DNA of 38,294 nucleotides, taken from positions 1 to 38,294 of the forward strand of contig NZ_CALZFS010000011.1 of the NCBI RefSeq assembly GCF_945649885.1. The letters run 5' to 3'. The notes under the pieces were generated by a model. The model worked only from the letters and a program-made list of their open reading frames with translations, did not search any database and was not told where the DNA came from. Source of the stretch: an uncultured Corynebacterium sp. Its GTDB lineage: Bacteria; Actinomycetota; Actinomycetes; Mycobacteriales; Mycobacteriaceae. Each line of letters opens with the position of its first letter. Position 1 is the first letter of the stretch. Position numbers and translations under genes: made by a program. This document shows, one piece after another, positions 9,491 through 18,133 of the stretch.

Positions 9491-9605
9491 TCTTCCCCCT
9501 CTTCGATGAACGCCCCTTAGTTTCGGAGAGTTCATCCGGGTGGTCCCCTGCCCTCCCTGGATCTGGGAAGCTGTGGGCAGACCTAAGGTCGACAGGACTG
9601 GTCAG

Positions 9606-9629
9606 AGGGGAGCCAACCCACGCTCCCCT
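9606..9629 (+). terminator. Candidate terminator between convergent genes
   Basis: Perfect 8-bp arms AGGGGAGC and GCTCCCCT flank an 8-base loop, followed by TT and a mixed tail. It lies between the convergent CHAD gene and the 62-residue gene. The poor T-tract makes it a weak call. Confidence 0.35.
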
Positions 9630-9655
9630 TTCATCCAGTCGTCATTGCCGTGGGT

Positions 9656-9844
9656 TTAGTCCTCCTCAGGTTCATCATCCCAATCATCGGCAACATCATT
9701 GCGTGCCTTCACAATCTCCAGCGCGTGGCGTGCTGCAGCCTCTGTGTCATAGGGCCCCATCCTGGTTTCAAACCCGGTGGTCTTGCCCTGGGAAACCTCT
9801 CCGGTGGAAAGGTCGTAGAACCACTTCATATCGCTGTCAGCCAT
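9656..9844 (-). CDS. Small SPOR-like actinobacterial protein
   Basis: A 62-residue protein beginning MADSDMKWFYDLSTGEV. The body (WFYDLSTGEVSQG, then MGPYDTEAAARHALEIVKARN) resembles the small SPOR-type proteins of actinobacteria in which an aromatic strand and a GPY turn precede a helix. The tail DDWDDEPEED is acidic. The start is ATG 9844 with AAGGAG eight bases upstream; the open frame to 9889 has no ribosome site. No signal peptide or membrane segment, so it is cytoplasmic. It points away from galK, sharing the 155-bp divergent gap. The function is unknown. Confidence 0.75.
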   Translation of the reverse strand: MADSDMKWFYDLSTGEVSQGKTTGFETRMGPYDTEAAARHALEIVKARNDVADDWDDEPEED

Positions 9845-9947
9845 GTCCTGCTCCTTATCAAAAACGGGATTCGGGTGAATGCGCCCCACTATAGTGGCGC
9901 GGACCGTACCTCAGGTCCCCGCAGGCGGGAATGCAGGGCCCACCAGC

Positions 9948-9953
9948 TAGAGT
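9948..9953 (+). promoter_or_regulatory. Candidate -10 element of galK-like gene
   Basis: TAGAGT fits the corynebacterial TANNNT -10 pattern in the divergent gap. It would give a leader of about 40 nt that contains AGGGAGG before ATG 10000. No clear -35 is seen. Confidence 0.4.
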
Positions 9954-9999
9954 GGATCTGTCCACTACCTTTATCTACTGCAGGGAGGCTCGCGCCCAC

Positions 10000-11313
10000 A
10001 TGCCCATCTGGCAGCCACTATTCACTGATCCAACAGGCACCACTGTTGAGATGACCCCCGAAGGGCTGCTCGACACTTGTCGCACCTACCACCAGATTTT
10101 CTACTCCATAGAGGCAACCGGCGGTGCCACAGCCCCTGCCACATGGTCACTGCTGGGTGAGCACACAGATCACAGTGGTGGTGTGGTGCTGGCTTCACTT
10201 GCACAGTGGTCGGTGGCCGTGACAGTCAGTGCCAATGCTGCTGCCGTGATCAATGTGACCACGGTGAGCGGGGCTGAGGGTGGCATCGATAAGCAGTCAA
10301 TCCCGGTGGAGGAAGTGGCTGAGCGAGCTGCGGTGCAGCAGGCCACGGTTGATGCCCACGGCCGTCTCATCCAGGTTCCAGCACCGGAGGGTGGGGTTGC
10401 CGCGCGCCTGGGTGGGGTGGCGTGGACGATGATCCACCGCCAGATGCTCTCACGTGACACCTGTGGTCTGGATATCACGGTGGTCTCCACTATTCCCGCC
10501 AAGGTTGGGCTGGGGGAAGCAGCAGCCATTGATGTTGCCACCGCCCTGGCTCTTTTCACCGAGGAATCCAACGACCCTCCAGTGCGAACACGTCTAGCTG
10601 AGATCTGCTCGCAGGCTGCCGATACCTTCGCTGGGATTCCACCGGTGCGTGCACGGCATACCGTGGCCTTACGCGGTGGCCATGAGGTTATTTCCGTGGT
10701 GGATTACTCTGATGGTTCCGTCACCCAGGCACCGCACCCGGTGAGCAGGTCAGGTGGTTTGAGCGCCTTCGCAGTCATGGCTCCCATGACGCCAACCACG
10801 GACAATAACCCCGATGAGACCCGCCGCCGGAGAAACTTCATCGATGAGGCAACCCGTTCCTTCAGCGTGGAATCACTACGACTGTTGCCTGATGCCACGG
10901 TCCGTGTAGTCGAATGGCTGCAGGCTGCACGGGAGGTCACCGGTCGAAGAGATCTGCCCACGGTTGAACAGGCACGCAACTGGCTGACCTTCTGGGAACA
11001 GGAAACCCTCCGTGCACAGCAACTAGCAAGCGCGCTGCGTGCACGCCGTCAGCAGGATATCGCCACTCTCATTGAGGCCTCACAACGCGATATGATCTGT
11101 ATGTATGGCATTCCCACCACCGATGAGGCCGTAGCGGGTCTCTGCATGAACCGCGGTGCACTGTCAGCACGCAGTGCCAGCGCCGGCATCACCCACGGGG
11201 TCATCACGCTTATCGACGCCCCGAAGGCCCCCAATTTCTCAGCCGATCTTGCTGATGACGGTCTCCTGGTGATCCCACTCGGCCATGGCGACATCGCCCA
11301 GAAATATTTCTAG
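10000..11313 (+). CDS. galK: Galactokinase-like GHMP protein, probably catalytically dead
   Basis: A 437-residue GHMP-superfamily protein of galactokinase length. The galactokinase signature is recognisable at residues 51-61 (LLGEHTDHSGG), and a helix like the RALHV region is seen in RRRNFIDEATRSF. However, the arginine that precedes the signature in active enzymes (GRVNLIGEHTD) is replaced (ATWSLLGEHTD), the ATP loop PxGxGLSSSAA reads PAKVGLGEAAA (166-176), the catalytic aspartate motif GIMDQ reads GIPPV (212-216), and the third GHMP motif (MTGGGFGG-like) reads SARSASAGITHG. The reading frame is intact and has normal codon use, so it is not a simple pseudogene. It probably binds a sugar or has another role. 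The start at ATG 10000 follows AGGGAGG. Confidence 0.85.
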   Translation: MPIWQPLFTDPTGTTVEMTPEGLLDTCRTYHQIFYSIEATGGATAPATWSLLGEHTDHSGGVVLASLAQWSVAVTVSANAAAVINVTTVSGAEGGIDKQSIPVEEVAERAAVQQATVDAHGRLIQVPAPEGGVAARLGGVAWTMIHRQMLSRDTCGLDITVVSTIPAKVGLGEAAAIDVATALALFTEESNDPPVRTRLAEICSQAADTFAGIPPVRARHTVALRGGHEVISVVDYSDGSVTQAPHPVSRSGGLSAFAVMAPMTPTTDNNPDETRRRRNFIDEATRSFSVESLRLLPDATVRVVEWLQAAREVTGRRDLPTVEQARNWLTFWEQETLRAQQLASALRARRQQDIATLIEASQRDMICMYGIPTTDEAVAGLCMNRGALSARSASAGITHGVITLIDAPKAPNFSADLADDGLLVIPLGHGDIAQKYF

Positions 11314-11314
11314 T

Positions 11315-11332
11315 CCGCAGGTTAGTCTGCGG
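11315..11332. terminator. Short hairpin at convergent gene ends
   Basis: CCGCAG and CTGCGG arms (6 bp, 6-base loop) sit across the 8-bp gap between the ends of galK and the RNB gene. The right arm overlaps the last codons of the RNB gene. There is no T-tract, so terminator function is uncertain. Confidence 0.3.
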
Positions 11333-12731
11333 GCCAGGCAAACTGCACGGCGCGGTTCACCGGATCCGCAGTGATCAGGGTGAATTCTTGCCTGGTCCCC
11401 GCCTTCGGCGCCCCCAGTCCCCTGGCGAAAACCGGGGGATCCATGATGAACAACCGTGCCGTGGCCTTCTCCTCATCACTGGATAACGCCACCCCATTGA
11501 AATTCTGTCCCACCCAGGGACGTAATACCGTAGCCTCTGTGAGATCAAGACAAGCATTATCTACCTGACCAGCCAGAGCTGAGGTCCTCTTCATTGACTC
11601 CAACACCTCATCTTGGACTGTCTTCACCCAATCCGGCACCTCGTACCCACCGGCGATGGCCAGGCAATATTCCGTGGCAAACCGGTCCACCAGCCTACGC
11701 AACGGCGCAGTGACATGGGAATAGTATCCACCCACCCCGTTGTGCACCTCCGGATCCACAGCCTCAATGCTCATGTATCCGGATCCACGGAGAAGTTTCT
11801 GTGCTTCACGCTGCACCGCCATCCCGGTGGGTACATTGGGATCAATCGTCTGGAGAAACTCCCCGATGGGCTGTTCCTCAGACAGCTCATATCCCAGCGC
11901 CTTGGCCTCAAAACGAAAGGTCGCTTCCGATTCCCGCGTCGCAGGTGACAGGGTGCGCAGAATACCGTGACCTGCATCAACCATCATGTTGCCGGCAACC
12001 ATCCCGGTGAGCAGAGAAATCTCAGAATTATAATCCATGATCGGATGACGGGGTTCGATAATGATCTCATAATGTTCCCCTGCCGCTTCATCAGCAACAC
12101 GCACCACCCGTTGGCTCGGAATGGAGAGATTAATCGCCTCACGCCGAAGCGCACTCTCCTGACGCAACCTACCTACTGTGGGCAGATGTTCAATGGAAGA
12201 GTGCAATAATCCATTATCCAGATCCTGCTGTGCCTGGTCATAGTCCAGACGGGCGCGGGAATTCACCAGCGCACGACGCACATGGAAACCACTGACCTCC
12301 CCGAGTTCATCAAGATCAATGGACCAGACAACCGCCGGCCGGTCCTCACCCTGCAACAAACTTCCAGCGCCTTCCGAGAGTTCCTCAGGGTGCAGACGCG
12401 CCGGGAAATCCGGCAGGTAAATGGTCTGGCCCCGCTCAATCGAGGCTTGCTCCAGTGCGCTGCCCGGAGCGATGAAGGCGGCAACATCAGCAATCGCATA
12501 GTGCACCCGGAAACCAGCCGTGGTTTTTTCTATGTACACGGCCTGATCAAGGTCACGGGATCCGACCGGATCGATCGTGACGAAGGGGATCTCACGGAGA
12601 TCTTCCCGTTGATCTGAATAAAGATCTTGTGCGCTGGCTGCTTCCTCATGCAGCTGGGTGGGAAAATCCCGTGGCACGTTGAACTCATGCGCCACGGGAT
12701 CAAAATCTAGGGCTGCAGCATAAAGCTTCAT
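11322..12731 (-). CDS. RNB-domain ribonuclease (RNase II/R family)
   Basis: A 469-residue protein that is mostly an RNB catalytic domain; the cold-shock and S1 domains of full RNase II/R are not obvious. The metal-binding aspartate cluster reads IDPVGSRDLDQA at residues 53-64: Asp54, Asp60 and Asp62 are present but the fourth position is Gln63, where E. coli RNase II and R have Asp. Further RNB motifs are YAIADVAAFI, LPDFPARLHPEELSEGAGSL and YYSHVTAPLRRLVDRFATEY. The start at ATG 12731 is chosen because a TATGAT -10 at 12750-12755 predicts transcription from about 12743, which excludes the upstream GTG at 12749. A 3'-5' exonuclease on RNA is expected from the family. It sits beside rnpB on the same strand. 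Confidence 0.9.
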   Translation of the reverse strand: MKLYAAALDFDPVAHEFNVPRDFPTQLHEEAASAQDLYSDQREDLREIPFVTIDPVGSRDLDQAVYIEKTTAGFRVHYAIADVAAFIAPGSALEQASIERGQTIYLPDFPARLHPEELSEGAGSLLQGEDRPAVVWSIDLDELGEVSGFHVRRALVNSRARLDYDQAQQDLDNGLLHSSIEHLPTVGRLRQESALRREAINLSIPSQRVVRVADEAAGEHYEIIIEPRHPIMDYNSEISLLTGMVAGNMMVDAGHGILRTLSPATRESEATFRFEAKALGYELSEEQPIGEFLQTIDPNVPTGMAVQREAQKLLRGSGYMSIEAVDPEVHNGVGGYYSHVTAPLRRLVDRFATEYCLAIAGGYEVPDWVKTVQDEVLESMKRTSALAGQVDNACLDLTEATVLRPWVGQNFNGVALSSDEEKATARLFIMDPPVFARGLGAPKAGTRQEFTLITADPVNRAVQFAWPAD

Positions 12732-12749
12732 GCGGTCCAATTGTTCCAC

Positions 12750-12755
12750 ATCATA
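12750..12755 (-). promoter_or_regulatory. Candidate -10 element of the RNB gene
   Basis: TATGAT on the minus strand, 18 bases before ATG 12731, between the rnpB 3' end and the RNB gene. It implies a leader of only about 12 nt. Confidence 0.45.
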
Positions 12756-12769
12756 AAAATATGTGCAGG

Positions 12770-13212
<443 letters not shown>

Positions 13213-13219
13213 AGGAATC

Positions 13220-13225
13220 ACTCTA
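13220..13225 (-). promoter_or_regulatory. -10 element of rnpB
   Basis: TAGAGT lies seven to eight bases before the P1 5' end at about 13212, exactly where a -10 should be. No strong -35 is visible. Confidence 0.55.
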
Positions 13226-13268
13226 CCCCTGCAGGACATGATCCTGATAACCGGGGATACAGGATTTT

Positions 13269-14468
13269 CTAGCCGTCCAAATGCGAGGTGTCATTGAAAA
13301 GGCGCATGCAGGTTGGTCCATCCTCATAGAACTCAGCAATCGACAGTGATGCCAGATCCAGGTGGGTCTTTTTGAAGAAAGCCGGGCTGGCATCCAGTGC
13401 TTGACGGAGAATCGCCTTGATCGGGGTGACATGGCTGACCACCAGCACATTCGCTGCCCCATAGTCCTTCTGCAGGAGTTCGCGGGCTTTCTTCACCCGT
13501 CGGCTCACCTGCTGGAGTGATTCTCCTCCCGGAGGTGCCACAGAACTATCAGCCAACCACTTTTCATGTAGTTCCGGATCAGTCTCCCGGGCTTCGCTGA
13601 AAGTCTTACCATCCCACAGACCAAAGTCAGCTTCGATGAGATCATCAACAATCCGGACTTCCATGCCCATCTGCTGTGCTGCTGCTTCAGCAGTCTGCAC
13701 ACAGCGGGTGAGAGGCGAACTCACGATGGCATCAATACCACCCCGCGCTGCTAGCTTCTCAGCTGCAGCCGCTGCCTGGCGCACACCCAGTTCTGACAGC
13801 TCAGGGTTGGACCTTCCTGAGTACTGGCGTTTCGCAGACATCGCGGTCTGCCCATGACGCAGCAGGAGGAACCTGGTGGGGTCGGTGGTGGCACCATTCC
13901 AATTGGAGGGCTTGGTCTTCTGACAGTTGAGATCCCCCGTTGCAGCTCCAGAAGCACCGGCTGAATCTGCTGGGTCTACGACGATGCCTGCGGCCTGCGC
14001 AGCAGCCTTGATGTCAGTGACCACAGGGGTGCCATCATCAATCGGGCCGATGGGCTTTCCCGCGGCAGCTGCATCCATGGCCACATTCGACAGGTGGTCA
14101 GCAACCTTGTTCTTCTCACGGGGAATCCAGGTATAGGTAACTTTCCCGATCCCAGAGGCCAGATCGCGGGCCTCGATCGCCATCACCTTCATATCCGGGT
14201 GCTTGATCTTCCAGCGCCCGGACATCTGCTCCACCACCAGCTTAGAGTCCATGAACACCTCGACCTCGGTGGCCCCGAGTTCACGAGCTGCACGTAGGCC
14301 TTCAATCAGGCCCCGGTATTCAGCAACGTTATTGGTTGACCTGGTGCCCACAACGTAGGCGATCTCCTTGAAGATCTTTTCCTTCTTATCGGAATAAACC
14401 ACGGTGCCGGAACCGGCCACTCCAGGGTTTCCGCGTGAGCCACCGTCGGCTTCAATAATGAGCTTCAT
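13269..14468 (-). CDS. Bifunctional RNase H / histidine phosphatase
   Basis: A 399-residue fusion. Residues 1-130 form an RNase HI domain with its acidic active site: Asp8 (EADGGSRGNPG), Glu50 (NNVAEYRGL), Asp74 (VFMDSKL) and Asp124 (KVADHLSN). A linker of about 60 Ala/Gly/Asp-rich residues follows, then a histidine phosphatase domain (200-399) with the catalytic RHGQT at 204-208 and SHVTPI near the end. The same fusion is Rv2228c in Mycobacterium tuberculosis. It removes RNA from RNA-DNA hybrids; the phosphatase half is related to CobC-type alpha-ribazole phosphatases. The start is ATG 14468, with AAGGGAA about 11 bases upstream. The gene before it, a zinc-ribbon protein, is 239 bp upstream. 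Confidence 0.92.
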   Translation of the reverse strand: MKLIIEADGGSRGNPGVAGSGTVVYSDKKEKIFKEIAYVVGTRSTNNVAEYRGLIEGLRAARELGATEVEVFMDSKLVVEQMSGRWKIKHPDMKVMAIEARDLASGIGKVTYTWIPREKNKVADHLSNVAMDAAAAGKPIGPIDDGTPVVTDIKAAAQAAGIVVDPADSAGASGAATGDLNCQKTKPSNWNGATTDPTRFLLLRHGQTAMSAKRQYSGRSNPELSELGVRQAAAAAEKLAARGGIDAIVSSPLTRCVQTAEAAAQQMGMEVRIVDDLIEADFGLWDGKTFSEARETDPELHEKWLADSSVAPPGGESLQQVSRRVKKARELLQKDYGAANVLVVSHVTPIKAILRQALDASPAFFKKTHLDLASLSIAEFYEDGPTCMRLFNDTSHLDG

Positions 14469-14707
14469 TGAGAAATCAGTTCCCTTAAAAGTTGTAGATA
14501 GGGCACCTGTGATCCGCTAAAGATCATCAGTGCGCACCAGTTCCCCCACTGCCTGCAGGCAGTGATCCTGTCTGCAGCTGCCCCCCCCTGTCTGCCATAC
14601 GGGCCGTCGCCACCGCTGTCGGTGGGCATGGTGCAACCCCCACCTGTGTGGTCAGCACCATGACAGAAGTTACCCGAAGGGCATATGCCGGGTGTTAGTA
14701 GAGGTTC

Positions 14708-15424
14708 TTATGACACATCGCGGATGAGGTAGGAACCGCACTCCGGGCACTGTGGAAGTTCATTGGCTGGAGCATTGCGGATATCAGAGAGCAGGCCGGC
14801 AGGCAGAACCATCGCGCAACCACCACAGGAACGGCCGTTGTACCGGGCCGCACCCACACCGTTTTCATCTCGCTGTGCTTCATATTCAGCGAGTGCCCCA
14901 GCGGGTAGCTGCTCCTTCAGGCGAGCAACCTTCTCACGTGGGTCTTCCACCTCAGCTGCGGTGGCGGCTGATGCCTCCAGTGCCTCACGTGCGTCGGCAA
15001 CCTTGCGTTCTGCATCTTGGACGCGGGACTGTGAGAGGTCACGGTTGTTGCGTAGTGCGTGGATCTCGTTGTGTGCTTCCTGGAGTTCACTCATCAGGTC
15101 TGCGATGCGGGACTTTGCGGTGTAGAGATCATGGTTGAGGTCGCGGCGACGCTCCTCATCAGTTTCTGCACCGAGGGAATCCTGACTGTCCTTCTTACGG
15201 CGGCGCAGCTTGCGCTCATCCGACTGGATGCGCAGGATTTCATTTTCCATATCGTCCACAACCATCTGTGCGGCTGATGCGGCGTCACGCAGGCGGATCT
15301 GTTCAGCAACAGCCTTGTCCAGTGCTTCCTGCTCTGGGGAGATCTTGTCCCCACCCACGGCGAGGGAACGTTCAGCGGTGGCCAGCTCGAGAAGGGTCTT
15401 CTGCTGTGCTTTATCGAGTTTCAT
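14708..15424 (-). CDS. Coiled-coil C4-type zinc-ribbon protein
   Basis: A 238-residue protein of the family of Rv2229c. The first 170 residues are a long coiled coil rich in Glu, Lys, Arg and Ala with heptad spacing. The C-terminus carries two CxxC pairs, SCGGCAM and PQCPECGSY, forming a zinc ribbon. Such proteins are widely annotated as possible nucleic-acid-binding factors, but no function is established that I can name. The start ATG 15424 follows GGAGCACCAC. In actinobacteria it sits between the Nif3-like gene and the RNase H fusion gene, as here. The 239 bp to the next gene hold a C8 run at 14581 and an 8-bp inverted repeat CATGGTGC/GCACCATG at 14627-14662 but no gene. Confidence 0.9.
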   Translation of the reverse strand: MKLDKAQQKTLLELATAERSLAVGGDKISPEQEALDKAVAEQIRLRDAASAAQMVVDDMENEILRIQSDERKLRRRKKDSQDSLGAETDEERRRDLNHDLYTAKSRIADLMSELQEAHNEIHALRNNRDLSQSRVQDAERKVADAREALEASAATAAEVEDPREKVARLKEQLPAGALAEYEAQRDENGVGAARYNGRSCGGCAMVLPAGLLSDIRNAPANELPQCPECGSYLIRDVS

Positions 15425-15821
15425 GTGGTGCTCCTAGATGACTGTTTGAGTGATTGTCTTTATGGTGTAACGCCCATTATGTGGCGCCTGTTGCGTAGCG
15501 TCTGCTGGGTGGTACCTGCGGCGTAGCACCATCAGTTGTCTCATCGCATCTCCCCACACCAGGTCTGTGCTTCCTGCTGAGAAACTGACGGCAGCTGCTG
15601 CAGGAGGGGTGCTGCACCCCTGGTGGGCTTACCCGGCGCGATAGAGGGGTGACGCAGCGTGTGCTGACAGTTGTTTTAAGTCTATGTGGCGTAGCCGTGG
15701 TCTTGGTAGTCTGCTCGGTTTCTCCCTGTTCAGGCAGACACTTTTCCAGAACGCCGGGTGTTTTCTGCCGGTGTTGGCGTGGCTAGCACCGCAGGGGAAG
15801 GAATCCCGTCCGCAGGGTCCG
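15425..15821. other. Non-coding gap of 397 bp
   Basis: No convincing gene was found. A near-perfect palindrome AGGGGTGCTGCACCCCT lies at 15605-15621, and inverted GTCTGC/GCAGAC arms lie near 15708-15736. Open frames here run into the Nif3-like gene in other frames. The region must hold the promoter of the zinc-ribbon gene and the end of the Nif3 transcript. Confidence 0.5.
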
Positions 15822-16973
15822 CTATTGCTCAGCAGTTGCGGGTTTTGCTGCCATTGTCCAGGGATCGGTGCGGATGTTGAGGATTTCAACCGACAGTGCA
15901 GGAGCCTTCTGCCCGAGGATCTCCTGGACCTGGGTAGTCCACGGGAATTCGCTGGCCCAGTGGGCGGTATCCACCACGGCGGGGCCACCGGCACGGAGAT
16001 ATTCATCCACTGGGTGGTGGCGGAGATCAGAGGTGACGTAGACGTCCACACCGAGTTTGATCACCTCGTTGAGGAAGCTGTCGCCAGAGCCGGAGGATAC
16101 CGCCACGGTGGATACCAGCTGTTCCGGGTCACCGGTGGCACGGACTCCCCATTCAGTGGCTGGTAGTCGGTCGGCTACCTGCTGAACAAAGTCAGCCAGA
16201 CGCATCGGTTCCGGCAGTGTGCCTACACGGCCCAGGCCATAGGCGGTGTCCAAAGGACCTGTGGCCTGGAGTTCCACAATGTCGAAAGCGGGTTCCTCAT
16301 AGGGGTGGGCTTCTCGCAGTGTTGTGGTCAGCTTGCCGCGTAGTCGGCGTGGGGCGACGAATTCCACCCGCAGTTCGGCATCGCGGTAGAGTTCATCCAC
16401 TTCGCCTTCAGTGGGGTTGGCATCATCTGTGGGTCGGAACTGGCCGGTGCCCATGACTTCGAAGGTGCATTCCTGGTAGTCACCGACTTCACCGGCGCCT
16501 GCCTCAAAAAGGGCTCTTTTCACCTGGTGGGCGTCCTTCTCCAGGACCTGCACGCCCCATTTATCCAGGCCATCCAAAAAGCGTGGTGCGATGGGACGAC
16601 CAGAGGTGATACCAACGAGTTCTGCGAGTTTATCATTGACACCTGGCCGGGCGGAGTCTGCATTGGTGTGCGCAGAAAATAGCGCCACTCCACCCCGAAT
16701 CAGGGTGTGGAGGACGCGTCCCTTGGGTTCATCGGCAGCCACCGAGGTGACACCACGCAGGAGTAAGGGATGGTGGATGATCAGCATGTCCACCCCAAGT
16801 TCCACGGCGCGGTCCGCTACGTCCTGGGTGCAGTCAAGGGCCAGCGCCACCTTGTGTACCGGGGCATCCGGATCTCCACAGATCAGGCCAACCTTGTCCC
16901 AGCTTTCAGCAAGGGCCGGCGGGTAGGCCTCCTCCATGATGTGTCGAATGTGGCCAACGGTCAGTTCACTCAC
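15822..16973 (-). CDS. Nif3-like dinuclear metal centre protein
   Basis: A 383-residue NIF3/DUF34 family protein. The two metal-binding histidine clusters are visible: DMLIIHHPLLLRG near residue 65 and SAHTNADSARPG near 100 in the N-terminal half, then SDLRHHPVDEYLRAG and VVDTAHWASEF in the C-terminal half. Between them (about 130-270) lies the PII-like insertion found in longer members, with YQECTFEVMGTGQFRP. The biochemical role of the family is unsettled (GTP cyclohydrolase-like hydrolase or metal-related). The start is GTG 16973 with GAGGGAA upstream; it overlaps the aminotransferase gene by 8 bp, which indicates one operon. Orthologous order is kept in Mycobacterium (Rv2230c-Rv2231c). 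Confidence 0.92.
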   Translation of the reverse strand: MSELTVGHIRHIMEEAYPPALAESWDKVGLICGDPDAPVHKVALALDCTQDVADRAVELGVDMLIIHHPLLLRGVTSVAADEPKGRVLHTLIRGGVALFSAHTNADSARPGVNDKLAELVGITSGRPIAPRFLDGLDKWGVQVLEKDAHQVKRALFEAGAGEVGDYQECTFEVMGTGQFRPTDDANPTEGEVDELYRDAELRVEFVAPRRLRGKLTTTLREAHPYEEPAFDIVELQATGPLDTAYGLGRVGTLPEPMRLADFVQQVADRLPATEWGVRATGDPEQLVSTVAVSSGSGDSFLNEVIKLGVDVYVTSDLRHHPVDEYLRAGGPAVVDTAHWASEFPWTTQVQEILGQKAPALSVEILNIRTDPWTMAAKPATAEQ

Positions 16974-18108
16974 GTGTTGTTCCCTCTTGGTCGCTGTCGG
17001 TGTTGTTCAATTCGTCCATGGCGTGTAGCAGCACGGCAACCTCTGAGGGTGTGCGCACTGCCAGGCGCCAGAATCCCAAGTCTAGTCCAGGGAAGGTGTC
17101 ACATCTGCGCACCGCAATCCCACGGGCTGCTAGCCCCAGACGGAGACGTTCCGCAGCAGCGGGTTTCTCCTCCCCTGCACCTGCCACCGGAGGTTCCACC
17201 AACAGATAGGGGGCGTGGGAGGGATAGACGGTGAAATCGGCAGCCTCCAGCTCTGTGGTCATGCTCGCGCGGTTGTTCTCCAGTGCAGCTGAGATTGCCG
17301 GTAGTTCTGTTTCTCTCCTGTCACCGGTGCCCATCACTGCCTTGATGGCGAGCAATTGCAGGGTTCCCAGCGGCCAGGGTGCACGGCCACGGGACAGGAG
17401 TGCCACGGTCCCGACATCGGAAATAAGGTAGCCACACCGCAGACCGGACAGCGACCATGTCTGGGAGAGGCTTCGCAGCACGATCAACCCGGGCAGTTCA
17501 CCCACACGGCTGATCATGGAGACCTCATCGCCAGCAGTGAGAAAGGCCTCATCCACCATCAGATACCGCCATGGCTCCGCCAATCGGGAGAGTTCCTCAA
17601 CTGAGTAGATCTTGCCCGTGGGGTTGGTGGGATTGCCGATGACCACCAGGTCAGCCTCCTCATGAACCCCACCAAAACTGAGTTTGTCCATGGCTTTATC
17701 CAGGGTGAAAGGCTTCTGCAGGACTACGCGATCCACGTCGATGCCGGATTCCTCCAGGCAGGTCTCAGCAACCATGACACCGGGATGGACCATCACCGGC
17801 CATGCGGGCCGCAACTTCGGCAACAGGGAAAACCCTTCTGTCGCACCGTTGAGCAGCAACACCTGTGCAGGATCAACACCATGCCGGGCGGCGATGGCTG
17901 CGATTGCCTCAGCATGGAGCTGGTCATTCGGATAGGAACCGAGCTTATCGACGCCCGACCGCACCACCTCCCGCAACCACTGCGGCGGGGCATCCGCGTG
18001 AGCGTTGACTGCAAAATCCACGTCTACCTCAACAGCTGCCTGGTCACCGTGGCCATCCACGGAATCTGTCGGCTGGGCACTATCAAAAGAACTGGTCACG
18101 CGTTCCAT
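16966..18108 (-). CDS. PLP-dependent class I/II aminotransferase (HisC/CobD-like)
   Basis: A 380-residue fold-type I PLP enzyme related to histidinol-phosphate aminotransferases and the CobD/CobC threonine-phosphate decarboxylases. Recognisable parts are NGATEGFSLLP (cofactor phosphate region), VVIGNPTNPTGKIY, the aspartate in YLMVDEAFL, and the lysine region, which reads IVLRSLSQTWSLSGLRCGYL; the canonical SFSKAYGLAGLR lysine is replaced by Gln or Thr here, which is odd. The start ATG 18108 is chosen over a frame that continues across the divergent gene; only 25 bp separate it from the divergent HAD gene. Its M. tuberculosis counterpart in the same order is Rv2231c. The substrate is not determined by sequence. 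Confidence 0.82.
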   Translation of the reverse strand: MERVTSSFDSAQPTDSVDGHGDQAAVEVDVDFAVNAHADAPPQWLREVVRSGVDKLGSYPNDQLHAEAIAAIAARHGVDPAQVLLLNGATEGFSLLPKLRPAWPVMVHPGVMVAETCLEESGIDVDRVVLQKPFTLDKAMDKLSFGGVHEEADLVVIGNPTNPTGKIYSVEELSRLAEPWRYLMVDEAFLTAGDEVSMISRVGELPGLIVLRSLSQTWSLSGLRCGYLISDVGTVALLSRGRAPWPLGTLQLLAIKAVMGTGDRRETELPAISAALENNRASMTTELEAADFTVYPSHAPYLLVEPPVAGAGEEKPAAAERLRLGLAARGIAVRRCDTFPGLDLGFWRLAVRTPSEVAVLLHAMDELNNTDSDQEGTTRE

Positions 18109-18133
18109 ACTACTTTCTGGCACTCTTGAAACT

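Noticed and set aside
15684..16166. Plus-strand frame opposite the Nif3-like gene
   Set aside because: It is a shadow of the minus-strand gene with no family resemblance.
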